Part shown: one piece after another, positions 7,769 to 16,511 of the stretch
Numbering within the stretch: position 1 is the stretch's first letter
Layout: each line of letters begins with the position of its first letter
Assembly (NCBI RefSeq): GCF_030127105.1
Contig: NZ_CP126161.1
Span: 310,001-374,000 of the forward strand
Direction of reading: 5' to 3'
DNA from: Haloarcula pelagica
GTDB taxonomy: Archaea; Halobacteriota; Halobacteria; Halobacteriales; Haloarculaceae
Length of the DNA stretch: 64,000 nt
Position numbers and translations under genes: made by a program
Notes under the pieces: generated by a model
Database searches by the model: none
The model's input: only the letters and a program-made list of their open reading frames with translations
What the model was told of the DNA's origin: nothing

Positions 7769-9487
7769 TCACTGCTCGCTGCGGTCGTCCCGGCGCTGGC
7801 GCATCTCGTGGCGGGTGAACTGCGGGGTCCCGAACTGCGGCCCGCCCCGCCGACGGAACGACCACGCCAGAGCGCCGGCCACCACCGTCGTCGCACCGGC
7901 GGCGACAGCCGCCGGCTGGACACCGCCGGCCAGATAGAGGAAGGCGACAAGGGGGACGCCGGCCGCGACGGCGATCCCCAGCAGGAGTCGACGGGCCATC
8001 TGTCTGAGCAGGTCGTCGCTGTCGGCCAGTACCGTCCGCAGGTGGAGGTTCCCACGGTCGGCCCGCTCCAGCGCCTCTTCCGCACGCGGCCCGCCGGTCA
8101 CGAGCGATCGACCCCCTTCGACGATGGCGTCGCGGATCTCCGCGCCGATGGCCTTGCCGGCCTCGGTCCGCTGCTGGTCGGCGACGTAGTCGGTGATGAC
8201 CTCGATGAAGTCGAACTCCGGATCGAGCGTGCGACAGACCCCTTCGAGTACCGTCGAGACGCGGACCACGAGCGCCAGGTCCTGCGGGAGCCGCATCGGG
8301 AACGCGTACAGTTGGCTCTCGAACTCACCGACCAGTTGCTCGATGCGGAGGTCGCTGATGTCCTCGCCGCGGAACTGATCGATGACGATTTCGAAGGCCT
8401 CCCGCATCACCTCGCGGTCGGCAGCAGGGTCGAGCGCGCCCATGGCGACGAAGGCGTCCATCACGCGGTCCACGTCGTCGGCCGCCAGCGCGACGTAGAA
8501 CTCCAGTAACTGCTCTCGGGTCCCGGGACCGAGAGAGCCGGTCATCCCGAAGTCGTAGAAGACGATGGTCCCGTCGGGCTGGACCGCCAGGTTGCCGGGG
8601 TGTGGGTCCGCGTGGAAGACCCCGTCCTCGACGATCATCTGGATGTACACCTCTTCCAGCCGCTGGACGAGTTCGCGCCGGTCGACGCCGAGTTCGTCCA
8701 GGCGCTCCACGTCGTCGATCTTCACCCCGTCGACGTAGCTCATCGTCACCACGCGGTCGGTCGAGTGGCTCTCGACGACCGTCGGAATCGCGATCCGGTC
8801 GTCGTCGGCGAAGTTCCGGCCGACCTCGGTGAGCATCCGGGCCTCGTGGGCGTAGTCCATCTCACGGCGGATGGTCGCGGCGAACTCCTCGGTGAGGTTC
8901 TCCAGGGTGAAGGCCTGGGCTGGCTCGGCCCCGCGGACCAGAATCGGCGTCAGCGTCTCCAGGACTCGCAGGTCGGACTCGACGCGAGCACGGATGTTCG
9001 GCCGGAGAACCTTGACGGCGACGCGCTCGCCGTCGAGCTGTGCGGTGTAGACCTGTCCGAGCGAGGCGCCGCTGATCGGCGTCCGGTCGAAGCTGTCGAA
9101 CTGCTCGTCGATAGGCCCCAGTTCCGCCTCCAGTGCCGGCCCGATCTCGTTCCAGTCCTCGGGCGGGACCTTGTCCTGCAGTTCCGAGAGGACCTCCGTG
9201 TACTCGATCGGGAGGGCGTCGGGCCGGGTCGAGAGCATCTGCCCGAGTTTGATGAACGCCGGGCCGAGCCTGACGAACGTCTCCTTGAGGAACTCGGCGC
9301 GGCGAGTCCGGTCGGCGCTCGTGACCGAGCGCGAGCGGCCGACGACCAGAAACCGCCGTCTGTCCCGGAGCCACGCGATCACGAGCGGCACGAACTGCCA
9401 GGCGACCACGAGCGCACGCCAGAGCGCACGCAGTCGGACACCGAGGCCCGAGGGCTGGCGCCGCCGGAGCGGCTGGGACTCACTCAC
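7769..9487 (-). CDS. ABC1/UbiB (AarF) family atypical protein kinase
   Basis: This 572-residue protein carries the family signature KLGQMLSTRPD near the N-terminal end of the kinase-like core, a Lys-containing VAVKVLRP strand, the catalytic-loop HADPHPGN and the metal-binding YDFGMTGSL. Two hydrophobic helices near the C-terminus (LLLGIAVAAGVPLVAFLYLAGG and the next) anchor it in the membrane. UbiB-type proteins bind and hydrolyse ATP and support isoprenoid-quinone lipid handling; haloarchaea use menaquinone, so a lipid-related role is likely but inferred. It converges on the photolyase gene with one base between stops. Confidence 0.85.
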   Translation of the reverse strand: MSESQPLRRRQPSGLGVRLRALWRALVVAWQFVPLVIAWLRDRRRFLVVGRSRSVTSADRTRRAEFLKETFVRLGPAFIKLGQMLSTRPDALPIEYTEVLSELQDKVPPEDWNEIGPALEAELGPIDEQFDSFDRTPISGASLGQVYTAQLDGERVAVKVLRPNIRARVESDLRVLETLTPILVRGAEPAQAFTLENLTEEFAATIRREMDYAHEARMLTEVGRNFADDDRIAIPTVVESHSTDRVVTMSYVDGVKIDDVERLDELGVDRRELVQRLEEVYIQMIVEDGVFHADPHPGNLAVQPDGTIVFYDFGMTGSLGPGTREQLLEFYVALAADDVDRVMDAFVAMGALDPAADREVMREAFEIVIDQFRGEDISDLRIEQLVGEFESQLYAFPMRLPQDLALVVRVSTVLEGVCRTLDPEFDFIEVITDYVADQQRTEAGKAIGAEIRDAIVEGGRSLVTGGPRAEEALERADRGNLHLRTVLADSDDLLRQMARRLLLGIAVAAGVPLVAFLYLAGGVQPAAVAAGATTVVAGALAWSFRRRGGPQFGTPQFTRHEMRQRRDDRSEQ

Positions 9488-9539
9488 GACCGGCGTTCAG
9501 TGTCCAGCGCAAATGAACGTACTGGATACGCGGCGTCGC

Positions 9540-9845
9540 CTATCCGGTCACGAGGTCGGGGGCGAGAACGATGGCGACGATCAGACAGACGAACGTGAGG
9601 ACCGCTGTGAGACGGAGCGCGCCGGCTATCTTCCGGCGGTGTATCGGCAGGGACTCCGCGATGCCCGAGAGCGTCGTCGCGAACGCCATCACGAGTACCC
9701 AGCTGCCAGACGTACCCCTGACCCCCAGGTACACGTAGAAGTACCCATAGATCGATAGGAAGGCGACCGCGCTGGCGAACTGCACCAGCGAGTTCGGTCG
9801 GCCGGCCGGCTCTCCGAAGAACACGTCGTCGACGGTGGAGGGCAT
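9540..9845 (-). CDS. Small three-helix membrane protein, unknown
   Basis: The 101 residues have three hydrophobic segments (about 20-42, 47-62 and 75-97). No motif is recognised. It lies between the UbiB-type kinase and the copper ATPase, on the same strand as both, with gaps of 52 and 44 bases, so it could be co-transcribed. The C-terminal ITG-type end and basic loop (HRRK) suggest a cytoplasmic loop between helices 2 and 3. Confidence 0.55.
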   Translation of the reverse strand: MPSTVDDVFFGEPAGRPNSLVQFASAVAFLSIYGYFYVYLGVRGTSGSWVLVMAFATTLSGIAESLPIHRRKIAGALRLTAVLTFVCLIVAIVLAPDLVTG

Positions 9846-9889
9846 CGTCCGGCGTGACGCCCGCGATTGACAAATATCTCGGGGTCGGT

Positions 9890-12478
9890 CTACGGCCGCC
9901 CCCGGCCCAGCAGGCGGTAGTCGCTGTCGGGGACGTACCTGCGGAAGGCGAGGCTGTTCGCCAGCACCGACACCGAGGAGGCCGCCATCGCGCCCGCGGC
10001 CAGCGCCGGCTGGAGCAGGCCCAGCGAGGCCAGCGGGATCATCACGGTGTTGTACCCAAGCGCCCAGAAGAGGTTCTGTTTGATCTTCCGGAGCGTGGCC
10101 TCCGAGATGCGGATGGCCTTGAGCACGTCGGCGGGGTCGTCACGCAGCAGCGTCACGTCCGCGGCCTCGATTGCCACGTCGGTACCCGAGCCGATAGCAC
10201 AGCCGACCGCGGCGGCAGCCAAGGCCGGCGCGTCGTTGACGCCGTCCCCGACCATCATCGCCCGGCGACCGTCGGCCTGGAGGTCGTCGACGGCGTCGGC
10301 CTTGTCCTCGGGCAGGACGCTCGCCTTGACGTTGTCGGGGTCGATGCCGACCTGTTCGGCGACCGCGCGGGCGGTCCGCTCGTTGTCGCCGGTGACGAGC
10401 CACACGTCAGTGCCTCGCTCGCGCAGTTGCGAGACGGCGTCCGCGGCGGTCTCCTTGACCGTGTCGGCGTCGGCCAGGACGCCCAGCAGCCGGTAGTCGT
10501 CGTCGCCGTCGGCCCGAAGCGCGACGAGCATCGCCGTCTTCCCCTCGCGTTCGAGTTCGTCCAGCCGTTCCTCGGCGGGGTCGACATCGACCCCGTGGTC
10601 GGCGAGCAGCGTCCGGTTCCCGACCAGTACGTCGCCGTGGCTCGTGGTCGCCTTGACGCCCTGTCCGGGGACGTTCTCGAAGGACTCGGGGTCCTCGACA
10701 TCGATCCCGCGCTCGCGGGCGCCCTCGACGATGGCCTCGGCCAGCGGGTGCTCGCTGCCGGACTCGGCGCTGGCGGCGACTTCGAGGACGAACTCGCTGG
10801 TCCGTTCCCGTTCCGACCGGAGTTCCCCGCCGTCGGTAGCCGGGCCGACGACCGCCACGTCGGTCAGTTCCATCTCACCCTCGGTCAGCGTGCCCGTCTT
10901 GTCGAAGACGACGGTGTCCACGTCGCGGACCCGTTCGAGGATGTCGCCGCCCTTGAACAGGACGCCGTTGCGCGCGCCGATTGCGGTCCCGACCATCGTC
11001 GCCGCCGGCGTCGCGAGCCCCAGCGCACAGGGACAGGCGATCAACACCGCGGAGGCGAACACGACGACGGCGAACTCGGTGACCCCGACGGCGGCGGGAC
11101 CGCCGGCCGCCAGCCCCCAGATCGGCAGGCCGGAGACGAACGACGCCAGCAGATCCGGCGCGAGCGCCCAGACGGCCGCCCACAGGACGGCGTTGGCGAT
11201 GACCGCCGGGACGAAGTACGCCGAGATGCGGTCGGCGACGTTCTGGATGTCGGGCTGGCGCGACTGGGCAGCCCGCACGCGCTCGGCGATCTGCTGGATT
11301 GCAGTCTCCTCGCCGACCTTCGTCGCCTCGACGACGAGGACGCCGTTCTGGTTGACCGTCGACCCGACGACCTCGTCGCCGGGTTCCTTCTCGACGGGGA
11401 CGGACTCGCCGGTGACCATCGACTCGTCGACCGCCGAGGAGCCGTCCCGGACGACCCCGTCGGTCGGGACCTTCTCGCCAGGCCGGACCTTCAGGCGGTC
11501 GCCGACCTCGACTTCGGAGAGTTCGACCTCCTCCTCGCTGCCGTCCTCGCGGACGACCGTCGCCGTGTCGGCCTCCATCTCCAGCAGTTGCTGGATTGCG
11601 GCGCCGGCCTGGCTCTTCGAGCGGGCTTCGAGGTAGTTCCCGAGCGTGATGAACACCAGAATGAACGCCGCGGTGTCGAAGTACAGCCCGGTCGAGGCGA
11701 TCAGGTCGAACAGGGCCGCCACGGAGTAGAAATATGCTGTCGAGGAGCCGAGCGCGATCAGTACGTCCATGTTGGCCCGGCGGTTCTTCACGAGTGCCTT
11801 GTAGGCGTTCTCGTAGAACGGCCGCCCGAGTAGCGCCTGGACCGGCGTCGCAAGCAGGAAGGCAACGATTCCCTGGTACTGGCCGACGACGGTCCCCGAG
11901 AGGAGGCCGAGCCCGAGCAAGTGGTCGGCCATCATCACGAGCAGAGGCAGCGAGAACACCGCACCGAACAGCGTCAGTCGGAGCTGTCTCCGGGTCTCGG
12001 CGTCGCGGGCAGCGTCCCGGCGCTCGCTGGACGACTGGCCGTCCTCGCCGTCGTCGTCCTCGCGGACCGGCGTGTAGCCCGCCGACTGGATCGCGTCGTA
12101 GAGGTCCGACAGCGAGGCGTCGGCCGGGTTGTAGGTGACCTGTGCCTCGTCGGTGGCGTAGTTCACGTCGGCGCTGACGACACCGGGCGTCGACTCCAGA
12201 GCCTCGGCGTTGATTTCCGCGCAGTTGGCACAGGACATGTCGGTGATGCCGATGGTAACCGTCTCCGTGACGACGCCGTAGCCCGCGTCCTCGACGGCAG
12301 CGAATATCTCGGCGAGCGTCACCCGGTTGGGGTCGTACTCGACCGACCCCTCGTCGGTGGCGTAGTTGGCGTCGACGTGACTGACCCCCTCCAGTTCGCC
12401 GACCCGCTCCTCGATGGTCGCCGAACAGTTCGCACAGCTCATGCCCGTCAGCTCCAGCCGGGCCGTTCGAGTCGTCAT
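9890..12478 (-). CDS. copA: Copper-exporting P-type ATPase (CopA)
   Basis: This 862-residue P1B-ATPase pumps Cu(I) out of the cell at the cost of ATP. Two N-terminal heavy-metal domains carry MSCANC (Cys15/18 and Cys83/86). Eight membrane helices follow, with the transport motif CPC at 482-484. The actuator domain has the TGES phosphatase loop ([15 protein letters not shown]). The phosphorylation site DKTGT starts at D526, and [12 protein letters not shown] is the hinge motif. The length fits the family. The gene for a metal-sensing Lrp-type regulator lies just upstream on the same strand, with operator-like palindromes between the two genes, which points to copper-inducible expression. Cu specificity is inferred from CPC plus the regulator. 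Confidence 0.93.
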   Translation of the reverse strand: MTTRTARLELTGMSCANCSATIEERVGELEGVSHVDANYATDEGSVEYDPNRVTLAEIFAAVEDAGYGVVTETVTIGITDMSCANCAEINAEALESTPGVVSADVNYATDEAQVTYNPADASLSDLYDAIQSAGYTPVREDDDGEDGQSSSERRDAARDAETRRQLRLTLFGAVFSLPLLVMMADHLLGLGLLSGTVVGQYQGIVAFLLATPVQALLGRPFYENAYKALVKNRRANMDVLIALGSSTAYFYSVAALFDLIASTGLYFDTAAFILVFITLGNYLEARSKSQAGAAIQQLLEMEADTATVVREDGSEEEVELSEVEVGDRLKVRPGEKVPTDGVVRDGSSAVDESMVTGESVPVEKEPGDEVVGSTVNQNGVLVVEATKVGEETAIQQIAERVRAAQSRQPDIQNVADRISAYFVPAVIANAVLWAAVWALAPDLLASFVSGLPIWGLAAGGPAAVGVTEFAVVVFASAVLIACPCALGLATPAATMVGTAIGARNGVLFKGGDILERVRDVDTVVFDKTGTLTEGEMELTDVAVVGPATDGGELRSERERTSEFVLEVAASAESGSEHPLAEAIVEGARERGIDVEDPESFENVPGQGVKATTSHGDVLVGNRTLLADHGVDVDPAEERLDELEREGKTAMLVALRADGDDDYRLLGVLADADTVKETAADAVSQLRERGTDVWLVTGDNERTARAVAEQVGIDPDNVKASVLPEDKADAVDDLQADGRRAMMVGDGVNDAPALAAAAVGCAIGSGTDVAIEAADVTLLRDDPADVLKAIRISEATLRKIKQNLFWALGYNTVMIPLASLGLLQPALAAGAMAASSVSVLANSLAFRRYVPDSDYRLLGRGRP

Positions 12479-12523
12479 CTCGTGTGCTAGTACGCCCTCC
12501 CGGTTGATGCGGTTTGTGCCTAT

Positions 12524-12594
12524 GATTCGAAGGTCGAATCGACAACGAAGTTTCGAGATTGGGGTGAATTTTAGGCCAGGATATTCGAATCGAA
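12524..12594 (-). promoter_or_regulatory. copA promoter with three dyad repeats (putative copper-regulator operator)
   Basis: The 128-base gap before copA holds three dyads built on TTCGA/TCGAA: GATTCGA-AGG-TCGAATC (12524-12540), CGAA-GT-TTCG (12546-12555) and TTCGA-A-TCGAA (12584-12594). A TATA-like cctaaaattc lies between the second and third on the minus strand (about 12566-12575). The arrangement, one site upstream and two downstream of the TATA element, suits a cooperative Lrp-type regulator such as the adjacent TRASH-domain protein. The binding is inference. Confidence 0.6.
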
Positions 12595-12606
12595 ACTGGT
12601 CGCGAG

Positions 12607-13200
12607 CTAGATCCCGTCTTTCAGCGACTCGTACTGCTCGACGAACCGGTCCGCACAGGACTCACAGCAGAAGTAGTAGGAGTCGCCGTCGAGGCTCTCT
12701 TCGACGCCCTCCTCGTCGACGGTGTTGCCACACTCGGCGCAGTCGGGCGCGAACTCCGGGCCCGCAAGGTCGGGCCGCCACTCGCTGTCGGCCAGTAGCC
12801 GGACCTCGTAGTCGGCCACGTCGCTCACGTTCTCGATCGCCCGCTCCAGCAACGCACCCACCTCGGTCCCCCGGACCGTCGCCGTCACGAGCACGCGGTC
12901 GTCCGCCGTCCGAAAGGTGTGTTCGACGGCGTCGGTGTCGGCCAGGCCGGCGGCGATCGCCTCGCCCCGGCCGGGCGCCGCGTCGATATCGAGCAGGACG
13001 GGGACCCCGGTCCGGAGCAGCGAACGATCCACGTCGAGTGTGAACCCGCGGACGATCCCCATCTCACGGAGTCTGTCGACCCGATCGGAGACGGCCGGCG
13101 CCGAGAGTCCGACCTGGTCGGCGATGTCGCTGTACGGGCGGCGCGCGTCCGCCAGCAGGAGATCGAGGATCTCGCGGTCGGTGTCGTCGAGGCCTCGCAT
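12607..13200 (-). CDS. Lrp/AsnC-type regulator with C-terminal TRASH metal-sensing domain
   Basis: This 197-residue protein starts with an Lrp-type helix-turn-helix ([20 protein letters not shown], then [16 protein letters not shown]), followed by a RAM-like effector domain (about 65-140) and a TRASH domain, a Cys-rich treble-clef fold proposed to sense metals. The TRASH cysteines are C154, C157, C178, C179 and C182. In Halobacterium a protein of this architecture (VNG1179C) is known to activate the copper ATPase gene yvgX. Here it sits just upstream of copA, so it is very probably the copper-responsive regulator of that gene. The start ATG at 13200 fits the Lrp N-terminus. Confidence 0.88.
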   Translation of the reverse strand: MRGLDDTDREILDLLLADARRPYSDIADQVGLSAPAVSDRVDRLREMGIVRGFTLDVDRSLLRTGVPVLLDIDAAPGRGEAIAAGLADTDAVEHTFRTADDRVLVTATVRGTEVGALLERAIENVSDVADYEVRLLADSEWRPDLAGPEFAPDCAECGNTVDEEGVEESLDGDSYYFCCESCADRFVEQYESLKDGI

Positions 13201-13245
13201 GGGCCAACAATGTCACAGCCCGGAGAAAGGCGTTTCGTCGGCCGC

Positions 13246-13953
13246 TCAGACCGGGATCGCACTCGCCGCGGTCGTCACCAACTGTTCCCACACGGAGACG
13301 CCGATCGTCACCTTCAGCCCGAAGTCCACGGCGAAAAACAGGAACAGCGCTGCACCCGCGAAGTGGGCCTTCCGGAGGTCGAACGAGTGTGAGAACCGGT
13401 GGAAAAAGAGGGCGTTCGCGAGGCTGACCGGGATGATCGCCAGCATCTCGCCGCTCCAGATCGCCGTCGGGTAGGCGGCGTACTGGGCGGCCAGCGAGAC
13501 GGTGACGAGCTGGGTCTTGTCGCCGAACTCGCCCAAGGCCATCATCGCGAAGATCGGGAGAAAGCCGCCGAGCGCGTTCGGGACCTTCCAGTCGAGGACC
13601 GGGACGCGAACGTCGAGTTCGCCGCCGTCGGTCCGGATCGCGCTGGACGGCGAGGGTTGGTCGGCGTCTTTCCCCGGTGCTGTCCGAACGAGCAGATAGG
13701 CAAACACCAGGAACAACACCGCGGTCAGTGCGTCCAGGACGATTCCCGGGAGGACCTGAAGGACCGTACTCCCCAGCCAAATCTCGACGGCCGTCCAGCC
13801 GGCGAAGGCCGTCCCCGCGGCGGCGACGACGAGGTAGGGGTTGAACCGCGTCGAGAGGCCGGCGATGATGAACTGGACCTTCTCGCCCGGTAACACGGCG
13901 AGTTGGGTGCCAGCGGCGACGAAGACGACCGTCAGCCACGTGGCCTCGCTCAC
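13246..13953 (-). CDS. GDT1/UPF0016 (TMEM165-type) cation transporter, probably Mn2+ exporter
   Basis: This 235-residue membrane protein has two homologous halves of three helices each. The second half carries the family motif E-x-G-D-K-T intact (GEFGDKTQLVTVSLAAQYA). In the first half the corresponding stretch reads LPGEKVQ: the leading acidic residue is lost and Asp is changed to Glu. Family members move Mn2+ or Ca2+ out of the cytosol, and bacterial relatives (MneA type) are Mn exporters. The GTG start overlaps the stop of the DtxR-type regulator gene (GTGA at 13950-13953), so the two are coupled. This strongly suggests manganese homeostasis, although the substrate is not proven. Confidence 0.8.
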   Translation of the reverse strand: MSEATWLTVVFVAAGTQLAVLPGEKVQFIIAGLSTRFNPYLVVAAAGTAFAGWTAVEIWLGSTVLQVLPGIVLDALTAVLFLVFAYLLVRTAPGKDADQPSPSSAIRTDGGELDVRVPVLDWKVPNALGGFLPIFAMMALGEFGDKTQLVTVSLAAQYAAYPTAIWSGEMLAIIPVSLANALFFHRFSHSFDLRKAHFAGAALFLFFAVDFGLKVTIGVSVWEQLVTTAASAIPV

Positions 13954-14645
13954 ACCTTGCTCACTCCGTTTCCGGCGCGTTCGTCCTCGGGGGGCCGGAC
14001 CTGGATCGCGTCGGCGATCCCGTCGGGCAGCGAGACCGACTCGCCGGAGTCGAGCGAGACAGTGACCAGCCCGATCGGCGCCACCTCCTCGATCGTGAGG
14101 ACCGTTCCGGGCGTGATCCCGACCTCGTCGAGGTAGGTGAGTTCGTCCGGTTCGCGGTCCCGCACGCGGGCGACCTCCAGCCGGACGCCCTCGGTGTGGT
14201 CGGAGAGCATCGACGCGGGCACGTCCTCGATCGGCTCCAGGGCGTCGTTGGGGATCGGATCGCCGTGGGGGTCGACATCGGGATCGTCGAGCGCCTCGGC
14301 GACCCGCTGCTCGAACTCCTCGCTGATGTGGTGTTCCAGGATCTCGGCTTCCTCGTGGACCGTCGCCCAGTCGTAGCCCAGTTCCTCGGTCAGAAACGTC
14401 TCCAGCAGCCGGTGGTGACGAATGACCTCCAGTGCGATCGTCTCACCCTCCGGCGTCAGGGTGACGCCCTTGTACTTCTCGCGTTCGAGAAACCCCCGGT
14501 CGGTCAGTTTCTCGATCATACTCGTCGCCGTTGGCGGAGTCACGCCCACCGTCTCGGCGATCGTGGAGGTGGCGACCGGCGCCCCGTCGTCCCGTTCGAG
14601 GCGGTAGATCGCTTTCAGATAGTCCTCCATCTTCGCACTCAACAT
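13950..14645 (-). CDS. DtxR/MntR-family metal-dependent transcriptional repressor
   Basis: This 231-residue protein has the three-part DtxR layout. A winged helix occupies residues 1-65 (MLSAKMEDYLKAIYRL, TIAETVGVTPPTATSMIEKLTDRGFL). A metal-binding and dimerisation domain follows (about 66-140; RHHRLLETFLTEELGYDW, EAEILEHHISEEFEQRV, with Glu/His metal ligands). An SH3-like FeoA domain closes the protein (about 155-225). DtxR proteins repress target genes when loaded with Mn2+ or Fe2+. The coupled downstream GDT1 gene suggests Mn sensing. A 16-base palindrome lies 8 bases before its start codon, which suggests autoregulation of the operon. Confidence 0.9.
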   Translation of the reverse strand: MLSAKMEDYLKAIYRLERDDGAPVATSTIAETVGVTPPTATSMIEKLTDRGFLEREKYKGVTLTPEGETIALEVIRHHRLLETFLTEELGYDWATVHEEAEILEHHISEEFEQRVAEALDDPDVDPHGDPIPNDALEPIEDVPASMLSDHTEGVRLEVARVRDREPDELTYLDEVGITPGTVLTIEEVAPIGLVTVSLDSGESVSLPDGIADAIQVRPPEDERAGNGVSKV

Positions 14646-14652
14646 ACGAATG

Positions 14653-14668
14653 ATTAGACGGGTCTAAT
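14653..14668. promoter_or_regulatory. Perfect palindrome, likely DtxR/MntR operator
   Basis: ATTAGAC-GG-GTCTAAT has perfect 7-base arms around two central bases, 8 bases upstream of the regulator start codon. It resembles the AT-rich TTAG..CTAA operators used by archaeal DtxR-family repressors. If the transcript is leaderless, as the short spacing suggests, the site overlaps the TATA/start-site region, the usual place for autorepression. Confidence 0.75.
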
Positions 14669-14712
14669 TGAAAAGTGTCTTGGAACGAAAGAACGGCTGT
14701 CGGGTATCGCGC

Positions 14713-14862
14713 TCACTCGTCGGCGGCGTACGTCTCTCGCTGGAAGCGGGTGACGAACCAGAGGGCGAAATACCCGATCGCACCGAAGACGAACAGCGTC
14801 GCCGGGATCAAGAACGGTCCGAACGTCCCCACCAGCGTCTCGACGACCGACGTGACTGCCAT
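14713..14862 (-). CDS. Single-helix membrane micro-protein, 49 residues
   Basis: The 49 residues start at ATG 14862 and contain one strong hydrophobic segment (FLIPATLFVFGAIGYFALWFV, about residues 15-36), followed by a basic/acidic cytoplasmic tail ending YAADE. It stands alone between the DtxR operon and a divergent membrane hydrolase gene. No family is recognised. The clear membrane segment, haloarchaeal codon use and acidic C-terminus make it a plausible gene. Confidence 0.55.
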   Translation of the reverse strand: MAVTSVVETLVGTFGPFLIPATLFVFGAIGYFALWFVTRFQRETYAADE

Positions 14863-14937
14863 GGGCGTTCTTCGGGTGGCCCGCTGATAAACGACGGGGA
14901 CGCCAGTTTCAAGCCACTCGGGACGCTCCTGTCGGGC

Positions 14938-15429
14938 ATGTATCGACTCGGTCACTACGGGTCGGCGCTGCTCGTGTACGCGCCGCTCGGGTTCGGACTG
15001 GTGCTCGCCGACCTCCCGGACCTCGCCGTGCTGGGCGGCGCGCTCTCGCTGGGGCTCGCGCCCGTGCCCGACTACGACCAGCAACTCCCGCTCGTGAGCC
15101 ACCGGGGAGTCACCCACACGTTCCTGTTTGCCGGTGTCGTCGGTGGTGTGTTCGCCGGGCTCGGCTGGGCGGTCGGTGCCTCGACGGCGGCCCACTCGGC
15201 GCTGGTCCTCGCGGCGTTCGGCGGCCTCGTCGGAACGACCGGTATCCTCTCACATCTGCTCGCGGATATCATCACGCCGGCCGGGATCGCGCCGCTGTGG
15301 CCGCTCTCGGGCCGGACCCACACGCTCGACATCGTCCGGGCGGACAACACGCTGGCGAACTATCTCCTGCTGGGGCTGGGTGTGCTCGCAGTGACTGCCG
15401 TCGCGGCGACGGCGACGCCGCTCAGATGA
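14938..15429 (+). CDS. YdjM-type membrane-bound metal-dependent hydrolase (DUF457-like)
   Basis: This protein of 163 residues starts at ATG 14938. It has four or five membrane helices and the conserved pattern of this family: PDYDQQLPLVSHRGVTHT (acidic residues and His-Arg-Gly-xx-His) and a later SHLLADIITPAG with WPLSGR. The family is usually labelled inner-membrane metal-dependent hydrolase; the true substrate is unknown, with membrane lipid or envelope roles suggested. Its last 8 bases overlap the convergent MTH865-like gene. Confidence 0.75.
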   Translation: MYRLGHYGSALLVYAPLGFGLVLADLPDLAVLGGALSLGLAPVPDYDQQLPLVSHRGVTHTFLFAGVVGGVFAGLGWAVGASTAAHSALVLAAFGGLVGTTGILSHLLADIITPAGIAPLWPLSGRTHTLDIVRADNTLANYLLLGLGVLAVTAVAATATPLR

Positions 15430-15670
15430 GGTCCTGGTCTTCGAGCGAGGCCATCACGTCGTCGACGAAGTCGTCGACGCTGTCGTAGGGGAACTCCCCG
15501 TCGAGTTTGGTGTTGAGTTCCATCGCAGTCATCGAGAAATCCCCGGACTCGAACTTCGTCGACGGACCGGCCGGCAGCGCCGGTACGAGGTCCATCGGGC
15601 TGGAGATGGGGTAGTCTGCGTCCTGGAACGCCTCGGTGAACTGCTCGCGAAGGTCCGCTTTGTCGGCCAT
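15422..15670 (-). CDS. MTH865-family small protein
   Basis: The 82 residues start at ATG 15670 (MADKADLREQF). Features of the MTH865-like family seen here are an N-terminal helix, the PISSPMDLVPALP turn, a SGDFSMTAMEL segment and a C-terminal acidic helix with DDFVDDVMASL. The family has solved structures but no known function. An upstream tttatgg element about 27 bases before the ATG suggests a leaderless transcript. The 176-base gap 15671-15846 holds this promoter and GC-rich sequence with nothing else recognised. Confidence 0.75.
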   Translation of the reverse strand: MADKADLREQFTEAFQDADYPISSPMDLVPALPAGPSTKFESGDFSMTAMELNTKLDGEFPYDSVDDFVDDVMASLEDQDLI

Positions 15671-15846
15671 GATTCGCTTAGCACTAACGAGACCGATCCC
15701 ATAAACTGTTCGTTTTTCGGCCACTCACAAATTGTTGTAAGTTTATTCGAAGGCGTGGCCGTTCCAGCCCCCGCCTGTGGCGGTGTCGAGGGCCCGCGTT
15801 CGCGGCCGGCGCTGCCCGCGCAGTCGGTCGACCGGTGGAGGCTCCG

Positions 15847-16440
15847 TCAGTCGTCGGCCGCGATGGCCGCGTCGCCGTGGCTCACTTCGTCGCCCAGCAG
15901 CTCCATGAACTGTGCGACCCATTCGGGATGGTCCGGCCAGGCCTGCCCGGTGACGAGGTTCCCGTCGGTCGTCACCTCGTCGACCCACGAACAGCCGGCG
16001 GCTTCACACTCCGCCCGGACGGCGGGATACGAAGTCATCTCGTAGCCGTCCAGCACGCCCGCGGCGGCCAGGATCTGTGGCCCGTGGCACAGCGCCGCGA
16101 CGGGTTTGTCCGCCTCGAAGAAGTGCTGGACCGTCTCGATGACCGACTCGTACGTACGGAGGTACTCCGGGGCGCGCCCGCCGGGAACGACCAGCGCGTC
16201 GTAGTCGGCCGGGTCGATGTCGGCCATCGTCGCGTTCAGTTCGAAGTTGTGTCCCCGCTCTTCCAGATACGTCTGGTCGCCGCGGAAGTCGTGGATCGCC
16301 GTCTTGATCGTGTCGCCGGCCTCCCTCTCCGGACAGACCGCGTGGACCTCGTGGCCCACTGTCTGGAGTGTCTGGAACGGTACCATGATCTCGTAGTCCT
16401 CGCCGAAGTCGCCGACGATCATCAGGATGTTCTTACCCAT
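15847..16440 (-). CDS. DJ-1/PfpI-family protein (class I glutamine amidotransferase-like)
   Basis: This 197-residue protein starts at ATG 16440 (MGKNILMIVGDFGEDYE). It has the DJ-1 fold with Glu14 or Glu17 near the nucleophile and the nucleophile elbow AALCHGPQ, Cys118. Relatives act as cysteine peptidases, protein/nucleotide deglycases, glyoxalases or chaperones. The subgroup with a YEIMVPFQTL N-terminal segment is close to PfpI/YhbO-type stress proteins. A role in repair of glycated or damaged molecules is likely but not shown. Confidence 0.85.
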   Translation of the reverse strand: MGKNILMIVGDFGEDYEIMVPFQTLQTVGHEVHAVCPEREAGDTIKTAIHDFRGDQTYLEERGHNFELNATMADIDPADYDALVVPGGRAPEYLRTYESVIETVQHFFEADKPVAALCHGPQILAAAGVLDGYEMTSYPAVRAECEAAGCSWVDEVTTDGNLVTGQAWPDHPEWVAQFMELLGDEVSHGDAAIAADD

Positions 16441-16511
16441 CGGTATCACCACACACGCCTACGCGGGGCTCCGGCATAAACGTGTAGTCGAGGCGACTGG
16501 AGTCAGTAGTG

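Noticed and set aside
9854-11833. Plus-strand frame of 659 codons opposite copA
   Set aside because: It is an antisense shadow; the CopA motifs (MSCANC, CPC, DKTGT) are all on the minus strand.
15743-15988. Minus-strand frame of 81 codons overlapping the DJ-1 gene end
   Set aside because: Highly Arg-rich, no domain, and overlaps a confident gene in another frame.
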